This document shows positions 34,401 through 49,400 of a stretch of DNA of 64,000 nt, one piece after another. Below the pieces are notes generated by a model, which was given only the letters and a program-made list of their open reading frames with translations, was not told where the DNA came from and did not search any database. The position numbers and the translations under genes are program-made. Source of the DNA: Protula sp. h YS-2021. Lineage: Eukaryota; Annelida; Polychaeta; Sabellida; Serpulidae. The DNA is taken from assembly GCA_949752745.1 (NCBI GenBank), contig OX457028.1, forward strand, positions 26,045,458-26,109,457. The letters are read 5' to 3'. Position 1 is the first letter of the stretch. Every line of letters begins with the position of its first letter.

Positions 34401-37400
34401 AATACAAAGATTTCTTGACAAAATTTCGTTAAAAACATACATATTTCTGTGTTAGAAAATAACTTTATGTGGGAAGAAGACACTTTATTTGGGGACAGAC
34501 GACCGATAAAGCTGATTGCTTTCCTGTTAAGGAAAAGCTCATTTCCACTGGTGGAAAAGTAGCAGCTTTCGGGCTTGGGGTGGGTATAACAGAAAACTTC
34601 CTGTCGGCTTGTATTTGGTTGAGGATTTATTAAAGCAGTGACGAACCGGTTATTTGGTTCCTCGCCCCAAAGACGGCTTGCGTTTTGTTGGAAAAGAAAA
34701 AGAACGAACAAGTCCAGCTGAAGTGGTCTCACGCTACAATAAATGTTACAGATTAAGTCTTGTTCGGACGGTTTTCCCTATTTTATCTCGGAGTCTGTGA
34801 AGAGCAAGTGGGTTTTAAAAAACAGACCGTGTTTAAATTCTTCTTCAATGGTTCATTAGGGACCCTGTTTTCGGATGGTCAGTACTTAGTCAGTACTTCT
34901 AATTGTTGACCAACCCTTCATACGGTACTCTGATTCATTTCCAACTGTCTGTAGTTCTGGAGGTAAATTGCAGCCCCTCGAGTTGAAGGTTGACGGAAAG
35001 ACGAGCAAAGAACAGAATGAGCGCTGCTGTCTATTTGTCATACCATTTCCCCGGTGAGAGTACGGTGTGCAGTGGCCTTTGCCAGACATGTGTCTCTAGA
35101 AATTGCCATTTCCTCCTGTTTCACAGTAAAGACATATGGTCACCCCACGCTGTCTCCTGTTCTACGTTCTCCTAACAGCTTATACAGAATTTTTCTGGTT
35201 ACGCTTGATCACATTAAAAATACTTTACAGCTTACGTCATCAAGTTTTCTCAGTTCCCAGTGTGGTATGGTTTCTGGGTATGTTACTTACGGCATTGTTC
35301 TTTATAAATTCTGTTTGGATTTCACTGTAGTATTTATTTTCTCTTTTCAGGGCTTATTTTCCGGTAGCAGTATATACTTGAAGCCCGGAGGAGTGCTGTT
35401 GGCTTATGGGGTAAGCTATCTAATATTTATAAACCACGTAATAAACTCTTTTGTTGATTCTCGCACTCTACGTGTCATAATTAACTGTTCTTTCTCAGCC
35501 TTTCCGTAACTAAGGTTACAGGGGGGAAGTTAGTTATTTAAACCCGCAGCGCATCCAACAAAACGTGCATAGCATTAAGTTCCATGGATAAAGAGGTTTT
35601 CCCATTTGGAGATGTTTATTAACTGTCTTTTTTTTCTACTTTTTCCCTAAGGCGGCTTGCTCTAATTTTCTTCACATTTTAGTTTCCAAGGTAATTATGG
35701 AACCGTTCTGTTGGGAAAGCAAAGGAGCTTATAGGGATCAGGTATTGGGATTGGTTGGCAAATTGAAGGTTGCCAAGACAACATAGAACTCGAGATTGGA
35801 CATTGCAATGAAAATTTTAGTTTTCTTTCTTTTTTTTTTCTTTCTTTTTTTTTCTCCTTGTGTTTATAACTTAAAAGATGATTTTGTATTCTTACTAAAC
35901 AAGTACCATGAAATTGTATATGCATGCTGTCATTCCTAAGGAAAGCTGAGAAAGACCACGAGTAATCCGCACATTATTATGACTTCGCGTTCTAAGTTTC
36001 TTAATCAGCACGCCTTAAAAATATGTTATGGCACAACAGTTTCCGTTGCAGACAAGTTCACGGCTGATGCTCTCTGCAGAAAGTTATTAAGATTTATAGC
36101 TGCTGGCTGAGTCTTCTTACAACAGCAAAATGTTCGTGCGGACGCCTCGAAATGAGTTTCCTCGGTGAATCATCAGTCACGCAGTTTAGCTGAATCGAAC
36201 AGTGACTCGAATTTAGAAGAATTTACTAAAATAATGAAATAGTTTCTCTGTGTTTTTTTTTTTCAGGGACCCAGTAACGTTCCGGCTAACCTCTATTGGT
36301 TGTCGAATAGTACCTGGGTTGGAATCTTTTTAAGCGAGTCCTGACTCAAACAAATGACCCAAAATTTGGTGCTTTGGTGCGACTTTGAATTTTAGTAAAT
36401 TTTGCTGCCCTTCTGTATGAGGTGCAGAGGCAAAACACACATCCGTCGTCGTGTTGCAAATAGTACCAGCCATTCTAGTTCACTTATCCTCTTATTCTGG
36501 TTCCAGCCTTACAAGTTCCACGGGGACATCACGCCTGAGAGCAATGTACAGTTTGATAAAATGCTGAAACAACAGTAAGTAGATTTCTACGACACTGTAA
36601 TTTAATTTGCACAATACATTAAATTTGTCAAGTGTCTCAGCGGAGAAAGCGGCTGCACAACTGTTTTTATGTTCTCAGATCGGAACAAAGTGCCCACGAT
36701 CCGCTCTTAAAAATTAAATAGACGGTGGTCAATATTCCTGGCGTGAAATTTCTTTTTTGTCTAGGAATCAAAAGCCAGTTCTACGTGGGTGACCTTCATC
36801 TAAGACAGCTTTTCCGATTTTTTTTTTTTAAAGTCACCGACTGAGGCTTTAGCTATAAGTTTTCGTGTTCTTCGTCCGTCCGTCCGTTCGTCCCTCCGTC
36901 GTTTTCTGTGATATTTAGTATAAAGGTGACCTATCATAGACCCCCTGCGGATTGAGGAATCTTAAGAATACGTCCACTGCTTTCTCTTCCGGACATGGCG
37001 TAGGAGACGACTAATCGGAATTTCTTTATTTCTAACTCTTCTTTTACTATTTCTTCATTCTTATTTCTTTTTTTCCCGCTTGCTCTTTAGCAAGTGCGTC
37101 CTAATATACCCATCCTAGTTGGTGAACGGGACGTTAAACACGAAACAAACAAACAAGACCTATCAGAGTGGGTAGATGCACGTCAGTTTTATTTAAAAAA
37201 AAAATAAATAAATGACCGATTAACAACAAATTTTGGACAAGGTTTTAACAGTTCGAAAGTATAGTGTCTGATTTTGGGATTGATCAGAAAGTGGCCGCCA
37301 GCCGCCATCTTTGATCTTTCCGAAACTTTTTTAAAAACATGAGAACTTGTAAATAACTTTACACATCGCCACCAAATTTTAGACAAAGATTAATCATCGG

Positions 37401-40400
37401 AAAATTATACCGCGGAACTGATTTTGGGATGAATAGGAGAATTCAAAATGTCCACCAGCCTCATCTTGTGTTTTCATCCGTTTTTCTTGTTAACGCTGTA
37501 AGACAAAAACTACGTGGCCGATCGTCGCCAGATTTTAGACAAGACTCAGCAATTAACAATGTACGTTTGGACTATGCTAACGCTCCGCTGTCGTGCACTT
37601 CTGGTTGCACAAGGCCGTAAAAGAGATGGTTTTCTCCCATGCCATGAGGTAATATAATGGTAATGGTTGGTTCAGTGATAGATGCCGTGTAATACCCAAT
37701 TCCGGTTGGGGGCTGTTCTTTCTACGCTAGCTTTTTTTGTTTTTTTGAGATAAGTTAAAAAAAAAACTTTATTTTTTCGTAGGATCTCGCAAACACTTCA
37801 GTTCACATTGTGTGACTGATCCGAGCGTTGGCTTATGATCAGTATACTATGGTTTTCCTATGTAGTGTGTAAATGGAAAGTAATGCGATAGATTTCACTT
37901 TGTAGAAAAAAAACGAAAACTTAGATCTCGAAGATTCCCATTCTCGGCGCAGTATTACAGGGTTGCGGTGATGATTAATCGCCGTTGTTTTGTAGCGTTT
38001 GGCTAAAAGAAGTCAACGCGATATTCTCCAGACTGTCATGTTGTTCACGGTGGTTTGTTGGTTCGGTGCCTTCCGTAGCGCTGGAAACCTAGGACCGTCT
38101 GCTTTTGATGCAGCGCACCGTCAAACCAGGGCTTTCCGTGAATACTGGCTTGGGGTGGGGGGGGGGGTTGCTGACGTCAGCTTCCGGTCGTGCTAAAGTG
38201 TTGACTTGATGCTACCGGTGATGGCGGGGTGAATTACTTACTCAGCTTTGATCTCAACGGCTTGTTGAACTATCTGTGTCCGTGATCGTGGGGGGGGGGG
38301 GGATTGTTGACTCAGCGGATTGAAGTACTTCCTGTAGCATGGAGAGATTGTTGACTGGAGGAAAATTGTTCACCCAATGAGCACTTCAGTTGATTGTTGA
38401 TTCCATGCTTTAAATGGTGATCATTTTGGACTATGGCCCAGAACAGCTCATCTCACAGCACAATATAATCATTTCACATCCGCCCAGAAAATAATAGAGT
38501 TTTCCTTGAGTGGGCTGGAATGACATTTGATAATTTTCAGGCCCTACCACAGCGCTAGGCTTTCAGTACAAATCGTGCCAAACACAAAAGAGGAAAAGTC
38601 GTGATGATTTAAACTTTTAACAATATGAATGCATTGCCTGCGGTGACTCTCGAAATGTATTATGAACTGTGACCACACAGTGATACGGTGGTCAGATAGA
38701 GTCACAGGTTGTTACAAGTAATACATGGCATGGGTACATGTGGCATGACGTCACCCATGCCACACAAATATTACGTGTACCGTTGGACACTTTCCGTTCC
38801 CGGCACAGCAGCTGTCAAAAGCACACATATGAATACCGTCTAGGGGTGGGTCAGGGCCAGAATTTTGGCCGCGGGGCGCCGTGAAAAAAAGCCCGCCCAG
38901 ACCCAGGGCCCCGAACTCTAGCATTGGCAATATGGTTCAGTATACAGTGCTGGGTACTCCGGCATTGTACATTCGTGATGTGATTATTGTTTATTAGAAT
39001 ATTAAGTATCACTGCTTAAAGCAACTATAAAGCATGCCTTTAAAGCTTATTAAGTGTTACGTATATTTATAAAGTTCTACAAAAATGCGGAAAACCTGTT
39101 TCAAACTCCTCAGCAATAATAAAAAGTATGCTAATGATCTCTTTTTATTTTTTTTATTATAATTATTTATTTATTTATTTATTTTGGTTGTTCACGAGAT
39201 GGAATACACACTAGTGCAAAAAAGTGAAATTTAGAGAACAATTTTGCCTTTTAGATAAAAATAAATATATGCTTTTTTAGATGCAAGTGCTTCTTAAAGC
39301 GTAGTCAAATGTTGTAAGGTATCGGCGAAACCTTTTGAATTAAAAGAAAAACATTTTGTTAAATTGAAAAAAAGAGAAATTTATATGGTACATGTCATAA
39401 CAGCAAAAGCTGAAGCTTATGTTTCGCCTTTTGTGTGAGTCTTAAGTTCATGACCCCATCACCCATTCGAAGTTTGGTTCAAGAACCCCTATCCCCATCC
39501 CCAACACAGCAGTTTTTCTATGGAAACATTAGACCTCAAAGGCAATGGGTGATAATTTTGAGCCCCGCGACAGGCATATGTAACCAGTTGGTATTCCGCA
39601 CGTTACGCGCCTCATCACTCGCCGCGGGCCGCATATATTTCTTCCCTTCTATGGACTGGAAATATGGGGAGGGGAGAAACCTCTTTAATCCTGACAATTT
39701 TTATGCTTCGAGCCAAAGTAAGTGGCAGAATTTCGGTCACTGAAAGAACACGAGGTTGTTTCCTAAGCTGCATGCTGCACTTGATGAGTAAAGCGTAAAA
39801 ACGGGTTCACATTCGAATTATTATCGGTAGTCTGTTCCGGAATAGCCTACCAAAAAATATCTGAATTCTTATTAGCCCAGCTTACGTTACACGTAAGCTG
39901 GGGTATTCCTATCGGTTTGTGGGCGGCAACCGTTAGTTAGTTAGTTAGTTCGTTAGTTAGTTGTTTATTTAGTAAACTTTGGTTCAAAATGCATCTCCTC
40001 CTACAATTTTGATCCGATGTCATTTATTTTTGGTGTAAGGCATCCCTAAGGGGTCATGCATACGGCTTGTGCTTTTTTAGTCGATCGGGTGATTTTTGAA
40101 TTTTTGCGGAATTTTTAAAGAAAAAATTTTAAAATGTATCTCCTCCTACATTTTTGACCCGATGTCATTTATTTTTGGTATGAGGCACCCCTAAAGGGTC
40201 GTGCATACGGCTTGTGCTATTTTAGTCGATCGGACAATTTTTGTATTTTTGGGAAATTTTTTAGGCAAAAATTTCGAAAATAATTCAAAATGCATCTACT
40301 CCTACAATTTTGATTCGATGTCATTTATTTTTGGTGTGAGGCATCCCTAAGGGGTCATGCATACGGCTTGTGCTTTTTTAGTCGATGGGGTGATTTTTTA

Positions 40401-43400
40401 ATTTTTGGGGAATTTTTAAAGAAAAAATTTTAAAATGTGTCTCGTCCTACATTTTTCACCGGATGTGATTTATTTTTTGTATGAGGCACCCCTAGAGGGT
40501 CGTGCATATGGCTTGTGCTTGTTTAGTCGATCGGATAATTTTTGTATTTTTGGGGAATTTTTTAAGCAAAAATTTCAAAATGTATCAAAATACATCTACT
40601 CCTACAAATTTGATTCGATGTCATTTATTTTTGGTGTGAGGCATCCCTAAGGGGTCATGCATACGGCTTGTGCTTTTCTAGTCGATCGGGTGATTTTTGA
40701 ATTTTTGGGGAATTTTTGAAGAAAAAATTTTAAAATGTATCTCGTCCTACCTTTATGATCCGATGTCTTTTTTTTTTTTGGGTATGAGGCACCCTAAAGG
40801 GTCGTGCATACGGCTTGTGCTTTTTAGTCGATCCGACAATTTCTGTATTTTTAGGGAATTTTTGAAGAGAAAAAACTTCAAAATGCATTTCCCCCTACAG
40901 TTTTGATTTTTCTCTCTCTTTTTGGGGGGGTTTGAGGCATCCCTAAGGGGTTGAGAATACGGCTTGCGCTTTTTAGTCGATCCGACAATTTCTGTATTTT
41001 TTAGGGAATTTTTGAAGAAAAAACTTCAAAATGCTTTTCCTCCCACAGTTTTTATCCGATTTCATTTATTTTTGGTATGAGGCATCCTTAGGTGGGTCGG
41101 GCATACGGCTTGTGCTATTTGACTCGACTTGGGAATTTTTGATTTCGGGGGGGGGGGGGGGTTTGATGGAAATACCTCAAAATGCATCTTCTCCTCTTCT
41201 CCTGCAGTTTTGATCAGACATCATTTATTTTGGGGCTGAGGCATGCTTAGGGTGTCGTGAATACGGCCTGTGCTTTTCGAGTCGATCAGAATTTTTGGGG
41301 TATTTTTGAAGAAAAAAACTTCAAAATGCATTTCCTCCTACAGTTTTTATCAGATTTCATTTATTTTTTATATAAGCCGTCTTTAGGGGGTCTTGCATAC
41401 GGCTTGTGCTTTTTGAGTGAATTGGCAAACTTTTTTCTTTTTTTTTGAATTTTTTTTTCGGAATTTTTGAAAAAAAAATTAAATGAATCTCCTCCTACAG
41501 CGCATAAACGCAAGTTAAATGAACTTGCGCAGTAGTCAGATTTCACAACCGCACATCGACGCATTTCGGACCACATTGCCTCACACGCAATGTGGTCCGA
41601 AATGTGAACCGCGCATCGACGGAAGATAAACATACGAACTGGTCCAAAATAAGCACCGCGCATCAACGCAAGTTAAATAAACATGCGCACTGGTCCGTAA
41701 AAAGAACTACGCATCTACGCAAGTTGAATAGACATGCGCAGTGATCCGAAATGCGGATCGAGCATCAATGCAACCTAAAGAAACATGCGCACTGGTTCGA
41801 AATGCGAACCGCACATCGGAGCAAGTTAAATAAACTTGCGCTGTGGTCCGAAATGCGAACCGCGCATCAACGCAAGTTAAATAAATATGCACACTGATTC
41901 GAAAAAAAAGAACCGCGCATAAACGCAACCCAAAGTAACATGCGCACTGGTCTAGAAATGAGAACGACGCATCAACGCAAGTTAAATAAACATGGGCGAT
42001 GGCCGGAAATGCGAACCGCGCATCGACGGAAGTTAAATAGACATGCGATCCGGTCCAAAATAAGCACCGCACATCAACGCAAGTTAAACAAACATGCGCA
42101 CTTGTCCGAAAAAAGAACCACGCATCGACGCAAGTTGAATAGACATGCGCAGTGGTCTGAAATGAGAACGGCGCATCAACGCAAGTTAAATAAGCATGCG
42201 CAGTGGTCCGAAGAAAGAACCACGAATCGACGCAAGTTGAATAGACATAAGAGTCGGGCATCGACGAGACTTAAGTAAACATGCGTTCTGGTCCGAAATG
42301 CAATTCGCGTGTCAACGCAAGTTAAGTGAACCTACGCACTGGTCCGAAATGCGAACCTTGCATCAACGCAACCTAAAGAAACAGGTACACTGGTCCGAAT
42401 TCCGAACCGCACATCAGCGCAAGTTAAATACACATTTGCACTGGTCCAGAATGCGAACCATGCATCAACACAAGTTAAATAAACATGCGCACTGGTGGAA
42501 AATGCGAAACGCTCATTAACGCAAGCTAAATAAACAAACACACTGGTCAGAAATAGGAACTGAGCATTAACGCAAGTTAAATAAACATGCACACTGGTTA
42601 GAAATGCGAACTGCACATTAACGAAAGTTAAATAACGTGCGCACTATTCAAAATAAGAACTGCGTATCAATGCAACTTAAATAAACATGCGCACTGGTCC
42701 AGAATAATACCACGCATCAACTCAAATTAAAGAAATATGCGCATTGGCTTGAAATAAGAACCGCACATCGACACACGTTAAATAAACATGCGCAGTGGTT
42801 CGAAATGCGAACCACGCGCCAACGCAAGTTAAATAAACATTTGCACTGTCCAAAATAAGCACCGCTTATCAACGCAAGCTAAATAAACAAACACAGTGGT
42901 CAGAAATGGGGACCGAGCATTAACGCAAGTTAAATAAACATTTGCACTGGTCCAAAATAAACACCGCGCATCAACGCAAGTTGAATAAACATGCGCACCA
43001 ACGCAAGTAAGATTAACATATGCACACGTCCAAAAATAAGCACCATGCATCAACGCAAGTTAGACAGACATGCAAACTCTTCCGAAATGCGAACCGCGCA
43101 TCAAGGCAACCTAAGGAAACTTGTGCACTTGTTCAAAATAAGTACCGCTCATCAACGCAAGTAAAATAAACATGCGCATTGGTCTGGAATAAGAACCGCG
43201 CATCGACGCAAGTTAAATAAACATGGGCGATGGCCGGAAATGCGAACCGCGCATCGACGAAAGTTAAATAGACATGCGATCCGGTCCGAAATGCCAACCA
43301 CACATCAACGCAAGTTAAACAAACATGCGCACTTGTCCGAAAAAAGAACCACGCATCGACGCAAGTTGAATAGACATGCGCAGTGGTCTGAAATGAGAAC

Positions 43401-46400
43401 GGCGCATCAACGCAAGTTAAATAAGCATGCGCAGTGGTCCGAAGAAAGAACCACGAATCGACGCAAGTTGAATAGACATAAGAGTCGGGCATCGACGAGA
43501 CTTAAGTAAACATGCGTTCTGGTCCGAAATGCAATTCGCGTGTCAACGCAAGTTAAGTGAACCTACGCACTGGTCCGAAATGCGAACCTTGCATCAACGC
43601 AACCTAAAGAAACAGGTACACTGGTCCGAATTCCGAACCGCACATCAGCGCAAGTTAAATACACATTTGCACTGGTCCAGAATGCGAACCATGCATCAAC
43701 ACAAGTTAAATAAACATGCGCACTGGTGGAAAATGCGAAACGCTCATTAACGCAAGCTAAATAAACAAACACACTGGTCAGAAATAGGAACTGAGCATTA
43801 ACGCAAGTTAAATAAACATGCACACTGGTTAGAAATGCGAACTGCACATTAACGAAAGTTAAATAACGTGCGCACTATTCAAAATAAGAACTGCGTATCA
43901 ATGCAACTTAAATAAACATGCGCACTGGTCCAGAATAATACCACGCATCAACTCAAATTAAAGAAATATGCGCATTGGCTTGAAATAAGAACCGCACATC
44001 GACACACGTTAAATAAACATGCGCAGTGGTTCGAAATGCGAACCACGCGCCAACGCAAGTTAAATAAACATTTGCACTGTCCAAAATAAGCACCGCTTAT
44101 CTACGCAAGCTAAATAAACAAACACAGTGGTCAGAAATGGGGACCGAGCATCAACGCAAGTTAAATAAACATTTGCACTGGTCCAAAATAAACACCGCGC
44201 ATCAACGCAAGTTGAATAAACATGCGCACCAACGCAAGTAAGATTAACATATGCACACGTCCAAAAATAAGCACCATGCATCAACGCAAGTTAGACAGAC
44301 ATGCAAACTCTTCCGAAATGCGAACCGCGCATCAAGGCAACCTAAGGAAACTTGTGCACTTGTTCAAAATAAGTACCGCTCATCAACGCAAGTAAAATAA
44401 ACATGCGCATTGGTCTGGAATAAGAACCGCGCATCGACGCAAGTTAAATAAACATGCGCATTGATCCGAAATAAGAACCGCACATCAACACAAGGTAAAA
44501 AACATGGGTGCTGGTCCGAAATGCCAACCACACATCAACGCAAGTTAAATAAACATGTGCACTGGTCCAAAATAAGCACCGCGCATCAACGCAAGTTAAA
44601 TAAACATGCGCACTGGTCCGTAATACGAACCGCGCATCAACGCCACTTAAATAAACGTGTGGAGTGGTTCGAAATGTGAACCACGCGCCAGCGCAAGTTA
44701 AATAAACATTTGCATTGGTCCAGAATAAGCACGGCGCATCAATGCGAGTTAAATAAACATGCGCACTGGTCCGAAATTCGAACCGCGCGTCAACGCAAGT
44801 TAAATAAACATGCGCAATGGTCCGAAATTCGCACTGCTCATCAACGCAAGTTGAATAAACATGCGCACTGGTCCAAAATGCAAACCGCGCACCAACGCAA
44901 GTTAAATAAACATATGCACACGTCCAAATTAAGCACCGTGCAAGCTAGATAAACATGCAAACTCTTCCGGAATGCGAACCGCGCATCAAGGCAAGCTAAG
45001 GAAACTTGTAAACTTGTCCAAAATAAGTACCGCTCATCAACGGTACAAGTAAAATAAACATGCGCATTGGTCTGGAATAAGAACGTTTATTAAGTTAAAT
45101 GAACATGCGCACTTGTCTGAATAAGAACCGCGCATCGAGGCAAGTTACATAAATATGCGCACTGGTCCGAAATGCGAGCGTTGTTTGAAGGTATCTATGG
45201 CAGACTATCCAGTCTACCACAGATACAAAAAATCTGTTCCCCATTTTTCTGGGAAAGAAATCTTTGTATGCATTTATCAGTCTATGTTCTGGTCCGGTGC
45301 TAAATTAATTATTGAGCTAGCTCTTTGCCGTCTCATCTTTTCAAGCCCGATATTTCAGGAAAATTCCTTCGCTCATGCACGCCTGAATGGGTCTTATTGC
45401 TTTTCGTAAGCTGGGACTTTGTCCTTAGACAAACTTGTTTTAAATAATAGTTGTCGTACCTGACCATTTTGACAAAATGTTACTAGATCAGTTGTTACGA
45501 GACCAATCTTCGGTAGATCAGTTGTCATCATATCAATTTCTGTGTATTGTAAGTACCAGCTGATTTAAGGACTCATTAATTGCAGTTTCGAAAAGCAAGT
45601 GAAATCTTCCCTGTTAGAAAAAGTAAGCAAATGAGTAAACAAAAACTCAGACAACCATCTGCTGCAGCGGCGTTAGTGTCTTGACAGTCTTGGCCCTTGG
45701 TTAGTAAGTCCTGCGTCGAAGGTCATGCGTTGATTCTCTGGAGATGAGTTGCAAAGATCGGCAGTTACATAAACATGAAGAAAATTACAGAATGTAGACA
45801 CGAACTTTAACAACCCCCAACGCCGTGGTTTTCAGTTATGCTTTTATTTTCACCCCGGGGTTGAGTGTGACCCCGCGGGTACCCGGCTAACCCGACCCAG
45901 CCCTAATACCGTCCGTCATTATATATGAAAACAAATGAAATGCCACGGCGGAATTGAGAGCGTCGACTCGATTTTCTTCCTGTGTCTGTAATAAATGTGA
46001 CTGCGTCTGTGAGTGGTGTTGATTGGCAACGCTTTTTGCGCCCATGATGTCATTTGATTTATTGCCGTGAAGCGATGAGCTTACCATGCTGCAAATGGGA
46101 CTTTTCAACAGTACGTGTTAAATTTGTTTAAAATTGACAGTCTTTTTTTTAAGCCTGTGGGACTGCTGACAAGTCAATTTTTGGAAGGCCAGCCCAAGCT
46201 GGCCTTCCTATAGTGCTACATTCCGCTTGGGGGATTTTTTTTTTTGAGACGGTTCCAATTTCAGTCATAAATTTACTTTCATTCATAATATATTTACGTT
46301 CATTGATGAGTCAACTAATAGTAACTACAGTGGGCCAATGAAATTTGAAGATTTTTGTGATGTCATGCATCTGCTTTGAATATTGATCACCTCCCATTGA

Positions 46401-49400
46401 GGAACGTATTAGGGTTTGTCTCAAACATTGAATGAGTAGGACATTTATTGCATTTCGTCTGAAAGAAGCTGAAAAACAGCGACTTAGGAATACTGGACCA
46501 TGAAACAAGTCGCAACTTGTCGTCTAGATTTGCCATAGTCACAGCGATTTGTTAACCTGTGGATTGTGGCTTACTATTTTGTTATTGAGTTTTGGCCGAT
46601 ATTCTTTGAACTTCGATAGCTTATTGATTTTGTTTCAAAGAGTCACTGTTTTCATGAAATATTAAAACATTTTTTTTGAATAGATTAAAAAAATACAGAG
46701 GCATTTTTATGGGTTTCGTGGCAATGCTTTCTTTAGATTGAGCATTGAAGTGTGACTGCATCTGTTATTGACTTGTGTGCCAGTGCTGCCCTGCAGTGTT
46801 AGCTCGTGGTAATCGTTGCCAGCGGTTATACTGCATTTGGGTCATCAGTGACTCATTTGCTGCGCACTTCTTTTTCGCTGTTTTTGAAAGTAGACTGTTC
46901 ATGTTTTGGCAACACGGCAAATGTGAACGGTTGAGTACGGAAGCACAGAGAGCATTTTACTCAAGTTTTGTTAGGAATTAAGTTGTAAAATGAATAGAAT
47001 ATTTGTTTCTTTATCCAACTTAAATCTCTTATACAACTCCCTTCAAATACATGTGTATATTGTGGCAGAACATGGCCTTCCACCGATGCTTTTAGCCTAG
47101 TTTTCGTCTGCGCTGGTGTTCTGTCTGTACGGAAAACCCTCTAACTAGGTTCTATGAAAAAAATATGACAAAAATATAAAGATAAATACCGGAAGTCATT
47201 TTTGACAATCCATCTGTATTAACGGTATGTAATCCAACTGCTGGGAATATTTTCTCCTTTAATGGCTTTAGTTATCAACTGCTGGGAATATTTTCTCCTT
47301 TCATGGCTTTAGTTATCAACTGCTGGGAATATTTTCTCCTTTAATGGCTTTAGTTATCAACTGCTGGGAATATTTTCTCCTTTCATGGCTTTAGTTATCA
47401 ACTGCTGGGAATATTTTCTCCTTTCATGGCTTTAGTTATCAACTGCTGGGAATATTTTCTCCTTTCATGGCTTTAGATATCAACTGCTGGGAATATTTTC
47501 TCCTTTCATGGCTTTAGTTATCAACTGCTGGGAATATTTTCTCCTTTCATGGCTTTAGTTATCAACTGCTGGGAATATTTTCTCCTTTCATGGCTTTAGA
47601 TATCAACTGCTGGGAATATTTTCTCCTTTCATGGCTTTAGTTATCAACTGCTGGGAATATTTTCTCGTTTCATAGCTTTAGTTATCAACTGCTGGGAATA
47701 TTTTCTCCTTTCATGGCTTTTGTTATCAACTGAATCCGTGACATTTCGGCCAGAGGCATTTTGGGCCATAAGTAAAACCAAATTTCGACCTCTTCAAAAA
47801 AAAAATCATCTTCACCATGTTTCTAAATAAATCTCTAATTATGTATTGATGGTTTGAAGTTAGTGTGGAGCCAGAAGAATGGTAAAAAAATAATTTAATG
47901 AAACGTGTTATTGCAGGTAGATATTAAACACACAGTGTCAATTTTTAGAGATTATTCAGTGAAAACATTGATTGGGCAAGCCGTTTTATAACTTGTGGTG
48001 TAACTTGTTTACGGTGGAAACAGTTCTAGTCTCCACGTTTGGTCTCTTCTTCACACGTACTAGACAATGAGTCATGTCGAGTCTCAACTCTGACTAAATT
48101 TAGGGCAAGTTCACCCCCCCCCCCGGCCAAAAAGGTGGGGGGGTGAAGAGGAAACTATTTATGGCATACATTAAGTGATGGGACCACATGTTTCTCGGGT
48201 CCGGTAACTTTTGAGATATCCCCCTATGACGATAATGAGTTTTGCTATACGATGATATCACCCTTGACATAAAACATGGTTGGATCATCAACGTTTTTGC
48301 ATGGCCTTTCTTTTTACGCGTCCCATAAATATGGATTTTAAAACAATACGAGTGTCACTTTGGCAGCAAGTTGCATCATCGCAATGATAGTTTTCTCGAA
48401 GATCAATAATTATTACAGGCATTACTGAATTTCATAAACACATTAATTTTTTTTTCTCGGAGTGCTCCACAAAGGCGCATTTCTGCAGCAGACTGGATGG
48501 CATTTATTTCACTGAGTACGGAAATAAAACCGCATTGCTCGAGGTTCCATGATGCGATGGCACATAAATAGAAATGGAGATCACAGTTTGATTCTGTCAT
48601 TCTAACCCCGTTTCCATCCGTCTTTTGTGCACTGTATATCTTTCAGCCATTCTTAATAAAAAAAAGGCGACAGTATAAATGGATATAAATTACTTGAGAA
48701 TCCATCAGTAAATGACACTTTTGTTGTGCTAATAGCCTAAAATGTCGTCTGAGTAAAAACCACCCTGGCCTGAAATTGCTTTAGTATGAGTTTGTAAATG
48801 GTTTCCATCCGATTCTCCACATTCGTTTGGGGGGCCACTTTTCTTTGGCCCATAGTTTGGTTAGTTTTTGCGTTATTGTGATAACGAGACGTTATTGTGT
48901 TTTTTTTTCACGGTGAAATAACTGCTTTCTTCAGGAGGCGTCGCGGTGACGTATTCCTGCTGGATATGTATTATGACACTATGAATACGTAAACCCAGCT
49001 TTACAACTGCATGCGTGCATCATCAACCATTTAGAGCAGTAAATCAATCTTTTGAGCAGATCCTCTGTCGGTCTTTTTATTTGCTTCTCACGCAGCGACG
49101 TCACAGTTACCAAATATTCAGATATTGTTTCGGTAGAATCTTTTACGCAATGTGGTTCAATGACAGTGTGTCAGTCATCGACGTAACACGCCGGATGTGG
49201 GATTTTCCAGTCAACTTTTTAAGCGTTCCGTTTCCATAAATCATCTGTTTCGCCCTGAATAGAATTATATTGGGGTATAATCGTTGCGATTGCAGTGAAG
49301 TTAATTAATTTGTTGAACAGCCTTCAGACACTTCATATGATTAATATTGCACACAAAGGTAGACTTGAGATCAGATTTAGTAAACGGTTGATTTTTCTTG

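Larger units (their letters stand above)
36575..39984. other. METTL26-like intron 5, first part
   Basis: Contains a CCGT-type microsatellite (36876-36901), a SINE-like tail (37070-37157), repeat-like sequence at 37170-37620, G runs near 38156 and 38290, and the hairpin at 39876-39902 followed by a TTAG tetranucleotide run (39930-39961). No exon supported. Confidence 0.45.

Noticed and set aside
41707..42261. 184-codon - strand frame with 17-residue repeats, and similar frames at 41940-44952
   Set aside because: The 51-bp satellite unit is a multiple of three, so several frames stay open on both strands by construction. There is no start context, domain or splice support, and it lies in an intron.
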